A stretch of 62,028 nucleotides of DNA from a virus: positions 1-62,028 of the IMG/VR virus record IMGVR_UViG_3300036715_003821. One strand, given 5' to 3'. A program made the position numbers and the translations under genes. Under the pieces are notes generated by a model. The model made no database searches. It saw nothing but the letters and a program-made list of their open reading frames with translations, and was not told the origin of the DNA. Positions 59,743 to 62,028 of the stretch are shown here, piece by piece; the stretch's first letter is position 1, and every line of letters begins with the position of its first letter.

Positions 59743-62028
59743 AATTCCTCATCTTGTTCTTGAATATTATTTATTTCTTTTTTTGCTTGTAGACTTTCAA
59801 CTACAACTCTGATTTCGGATTCTTTTTCTTTTTGAAATTGATCCATAACAACATCTATGAAAATGTTTTCCAATTTAGCAATTGATGAAACAAGCATTTC
59901 ATAAGAAATATTTTCTAGATATTCATTTTCAGATAATGCAAGCATTGTTACACCAACTGCTGATTGAAGAATTATTTCACCAGCTTTGCTGTTCATAATT
60001 TCTTCCGAGATATTGCCGTATTTCTCTAAAATCGCAATAAGGGTATGCTTTATAACCTGAGAAATGGTTTCCACGGATATTTTGTAACCGGACTTTACCA
60101 ATATTCTTTTAAATCTATCAAGATTTGGCTCTCTTGTTAAATCATTCATATCATAATCATCAGTTTCTATATCATGATCATTTGATGTAGATTCATCCAA
60201 CTCTTCTGAATAATATTCTTCTGCATCAATGCTATTTACATTTAAATATCTACCAGAAATATTATTTACATTTAAATGTTCATCAGAAATAGAGTCTAAT
60301 AAATACATGAATTCGTTTTTTCTTTGTTCTGATATTGAATCAATGTGTTTGATTTGTGTTTTTAATGAAATAATTGTCGCCAAAAACCCATCAATATATT
60401 GATTATTTGTTTTGTCAATATTATTTACAGTCTCATTTGCAAGTTCTGCTTTAATAATTTTTAGATATTTATTTTTTTCATTTTTTGGTAGTGAATCAAT
60501 TAATTTGATTATAGATTCAGATTCTTCCTTCATTGAATCAACATGCTCTGATAATTCTTTGGCAGAAAAACCTTTAATAACATCCTTCACCTGCTGCACT
60601 GACTCATTTTTAAATTCTTTATAAATGCCTTTACCCTTACTTTCACTTTCTTTCGGGTCAAATCCTTTAATCATTTCAATATAATTATCCAAACCTGTTT
60701 TTGGAATTTGTTTTAAAAATGATGATTGTATATTTTGCGAAAGATCATGGCTTGATATCTTTCTGATATTTCCAAGTTTTGTATCTCGTTCGGAAATTAT
60801 TTCTTTAAGTTGCTCTTGTGCAGGACTTTGTCCTTGTACCCCACCTATTCCGAGTGTTTTATTATATTGTTCTTTCATCATTGCCTGCGATTTCTTTTGG
60901 AATAATTCATCCAATAAATTATTGGATTCTTTTATATATTCCGTGTTGTTTATTAGTGGGTATTTATTTTCTACATATTTAAAATCCATTGGATTAAAAT
61001 GAATACCATTTACAAACCATTTTTGAGTACCATCTCCTTTTATAACAGCAGGTCCATCTTCTCGATGAAGATGCCCATTTTTATAAAAGTATGTTGAATA
61101 ATCATCAACAACTCGTATAATACCCGTAAATTCATGTGATGCTTCAAAAACATCATTTGTAGATCCAGCAAATTTTAATACATATTCATTTTTATCAAAT
61201 ATATCTTGTGCTTGTTGTTTTAACTTATCTGATAATTCTTTTTCTTTTTTTGTTGAATCAACTTTTTCTTTAACCATCTCATTATAATAATCTACATCTG
61301 TTTTGGGATTATTAAGTTCTTCAAACATTTTCTTTAGATCATTATTTATTTGATCAAATGATTCTTTCATTTCACTTAAAGATCCTGATATTTTCTTTAC
61401 ATCTTCTTTGAGTAATTCATTACTTTGTTTTGACAATTTAGAAAATTCTTTATCAGAGATTTCTTTACTATCATTTGTTTTTATTTTATTTTTTAAATTA
61501 ATATAATTTTCAAAGTCAATTTCATCGAGCATAAAGCCATTTATCCAATATTCTTTTTCGTCTTTATTTTCGACAGCGGGTCCATCTTCCCTATGTAGTT
61601 TATCATTTATAAACCAAGCTTTATAATTACCTTCTTCTATAGCAGGTCCATCTTCCCGATGCAACTTGCCATCTTTATAATAACGAATATCACCAGTGTG
61701 TGTTATTTTACAAGAACCTGTAAAATTTAATGGTATATTATTTAGTTTCTCAAACTCTACAATCATATTTGATACTTTTTGTTTAAATTCTTCTTCTGAA
61801 TACTTTATACCTTCAATAAACCAAGAGTTATTTCCATTAGGGTACTCAATAGCTGGACCATCTTCTCGATGAAGATGACCATTTTGATACCATTCTTTAA
61901 CACCATCTTCATATTCAGCGGCAGGACCATCTTCCCGATGAGTTTTACCATTTAAATACCATAATTTGACGCCATCTTCATATTCAACAGCAGGTCCATC
62001 TTCCCGATGCAACTTGCCATCTTTATAA
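59706..62028 (-). CDS. 'HREDGPA' repeat protein, 5' part cut off
   Basis: At least 770 codons; the frame is open to the right edge ('YKDGKL' precedes the first visible repeat), so the start lies outside. The N-terminal part has at least six 'HREDGPA' repeats of about 20 residues (for example 'HREDGPAVEYEDGVKLWYLN'), broken up by linker regions. Residues about 190-560 are coiled coil. The C-terminus is helical. Resembles repeat proteins of large phages and giant viruses with beta-hairpin modules; function unknown. A stand-alone repeat protein is at 42250-42504. Confidence 0.8.
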   Translation of the reverse strand, partial: YKDGKLHREDGPAVEYEDGVKLWYLNGKTHREDGPAAEYEDGVKEWYQNGHLHREDGPAIEYPNGNNSWFIEGIKYSEEEFKQKVSNMIVEFEKLNNIPLNFTGSCKITHTGDIRYYKDGKLHREDGPAIEEGNYKAWFINDKLHREDGPAVENKDEKEYWINGFMLDEIDFENYINLKNKIKTNDSKEISDKEFSKLSKQSNELLKEDVKKISGSLSEMKESFDQINNDLKKMFEELNNPKTDVDYYNEMVKEKVDSTKKEKELSDKLKQQAQDIFDKNEYVLKFAGSTNDVFEASHEFTGIIRVVDDYSTYFYKNGHLHREDGPAVIKGDGTQKWFVNGIHFNPMDFKYVENKYPLINNTEYIKESNNLLDELFQKKSQAMMKEQYNKTLGIGGVQGQSPAQEQLKEIISERDTKLGNIRKISSHDLSQNIQSSFLKQIPKTGLDNYIEMIKGFDPKESESKGKGIYKEFKNESVQQVKDVIKGFSAKELSEHVDSMKEESESIIKLIDSLPKNEKNKYLKIIKAELANETVNNIDKTNNQYIDGFLATIISLKTQIKHIDSISEQRKNEFMYLLDSISDEHLNVNNISGRYLNVNSIDAEEYYSEELDESTSNDHDIETDDYDMNDLTREPNLDRFKRILVKSGYKISVETISQVIKHTLIAILEKYGNISEEIMNSKAGEIILQSAVGVTMLALSENEYLENISYEMLVSSIAKLENIFIDVVMDQFQKEKESEIRVVVESLQAKKEINNIQEQDEELCLNQSLQQEYL
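61641..61680. repeat. 40-bp exact direct repeat within the HREDGPA gene, copy 1
   Basis: Identical to 61989-62028 over 40 bp. The match may extend beyond the right edge. It encodes 'KDGKLHREDGPA' in both places. Exact identity suggests a recent repeat gain. Confidence 0.9.
61989..62028. repeat. 40-bp exact direct repeat, copy 2
   Basis: Second copy of 61641-61680, ending at the window edge. The array probably continues outside. Confidence 0.9.

Noticed and set aside
1-62028. tRNA genes
   Set aside because: No T-loop-like sequence with a matching acceptor stem was seen by eye. A dedicated tRNA search would settle it.
1-62028. CRISPR array
   Set aside because: Repeats present are coding (HREDGPA) or single duplications; none shows evenly spaced identical repeats with spacers.

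Overview
The window looks like part of a large, AT-rich, tailed-phage genome, probably a jumbo myovirus-like phage of a Gram-negative host. That is an inference. The basis is dense, mostly minus-strand genes with 1-14 nt overlaps and a full set of phage housekeeping functions: T4-type polynucleotide kinase/phosphatase, Rnl1-type and OB-fold RNA ligases, an ATP-dependent DNA ligase, a FEN/RNase H exonuclease, UvrD-like and Suv3-like helicases, thymidylate synthase, DHFR, a dCMP-deaminase-like enzyme, peptide deformylase, GroES and thioredoxin. No capsid, tail, terminase or polymerase gene, no tRNA and no CRISPR array was found. Several lipoproteins point to a host with an outer membrane. A PATAN (DUF4388)-Roadblock protein recalls Myxococcota/Bdellovibrionota-type bacteria, which is only a weak host hint.

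Layout. 1-3.5 kb: a partial kinase-like gene, a glycosyltransferase, a TnpB nuclease, a secreted metzincin, and a chimeric remnant joining pieces of the last two. 3.5-16.9 kb: nucleic-acid and protein-handling genes (Pnkp, thioredoxin, peptidoglycan-binding protein, Suv3-like helicase, VWA/MoxR pair, PD-(D/E)XK and HNH nucleases, UvrD-like helicase, GroES, cupin). 17-23 kb: the PATAN-Roadblock gene, then plus-strand genes for a 929-aa helical protein and a 149-aa partner. 23-33 kb: exonuclease, lipoproteins, a multiply broken uvdE, two kinase-like proteins, deaminase, a GT2 enzyme, DHFR and an SPFH lipoprotein. 33-38.6 kb: deformylase, a HicA-like protein, an RNA ligase with a SPOUT methyltransferase, and a metallophosphoesterase. 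38.7-41.2 kb: a plus-strand glycan cassette (pyruvyl transferase and GT4). 41.2-48.7 kb: small membrane proteins, thyA and Rnl1. 48.7-62 kb: metallopeptidase, TIM-barrel enzyme, a cluster of paralogous proteins with an 'NDEGG' motif around DNA ligase and a frameshifted 2H phosphoesterase resembling the anti-CBASS Acb1 type, the two-gene NAD+ salvage module (NAMPT and NMNAT-Nudix), and a large 'HREDGPA' repeat protein running off the right edge.

Themes. First, RNA repair (Pnkp plus two RNA ligases, a nucleotidyltransferase and a SPOUT methylase) and NAD+ rebuilding suggest an anti-defence capacity; the 49-59 kb block is the best candidate for an undescribed counter-defence region because the NDEGG family is unexplained. 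Second, a recurrent promoter was seen: TTGACA-like -35, about 16 bp of GC-rich spacer, and a TATAAT-like -10, in front of minus-strand operons. Third, at least four genes are interrupted (uvdE, a gene at 37.3-37.7 kb, an NDEGG paralogue with an amber codon, and the 2H phosphoesterase). These reflect either real decay or homopolymer errors in the assembly.
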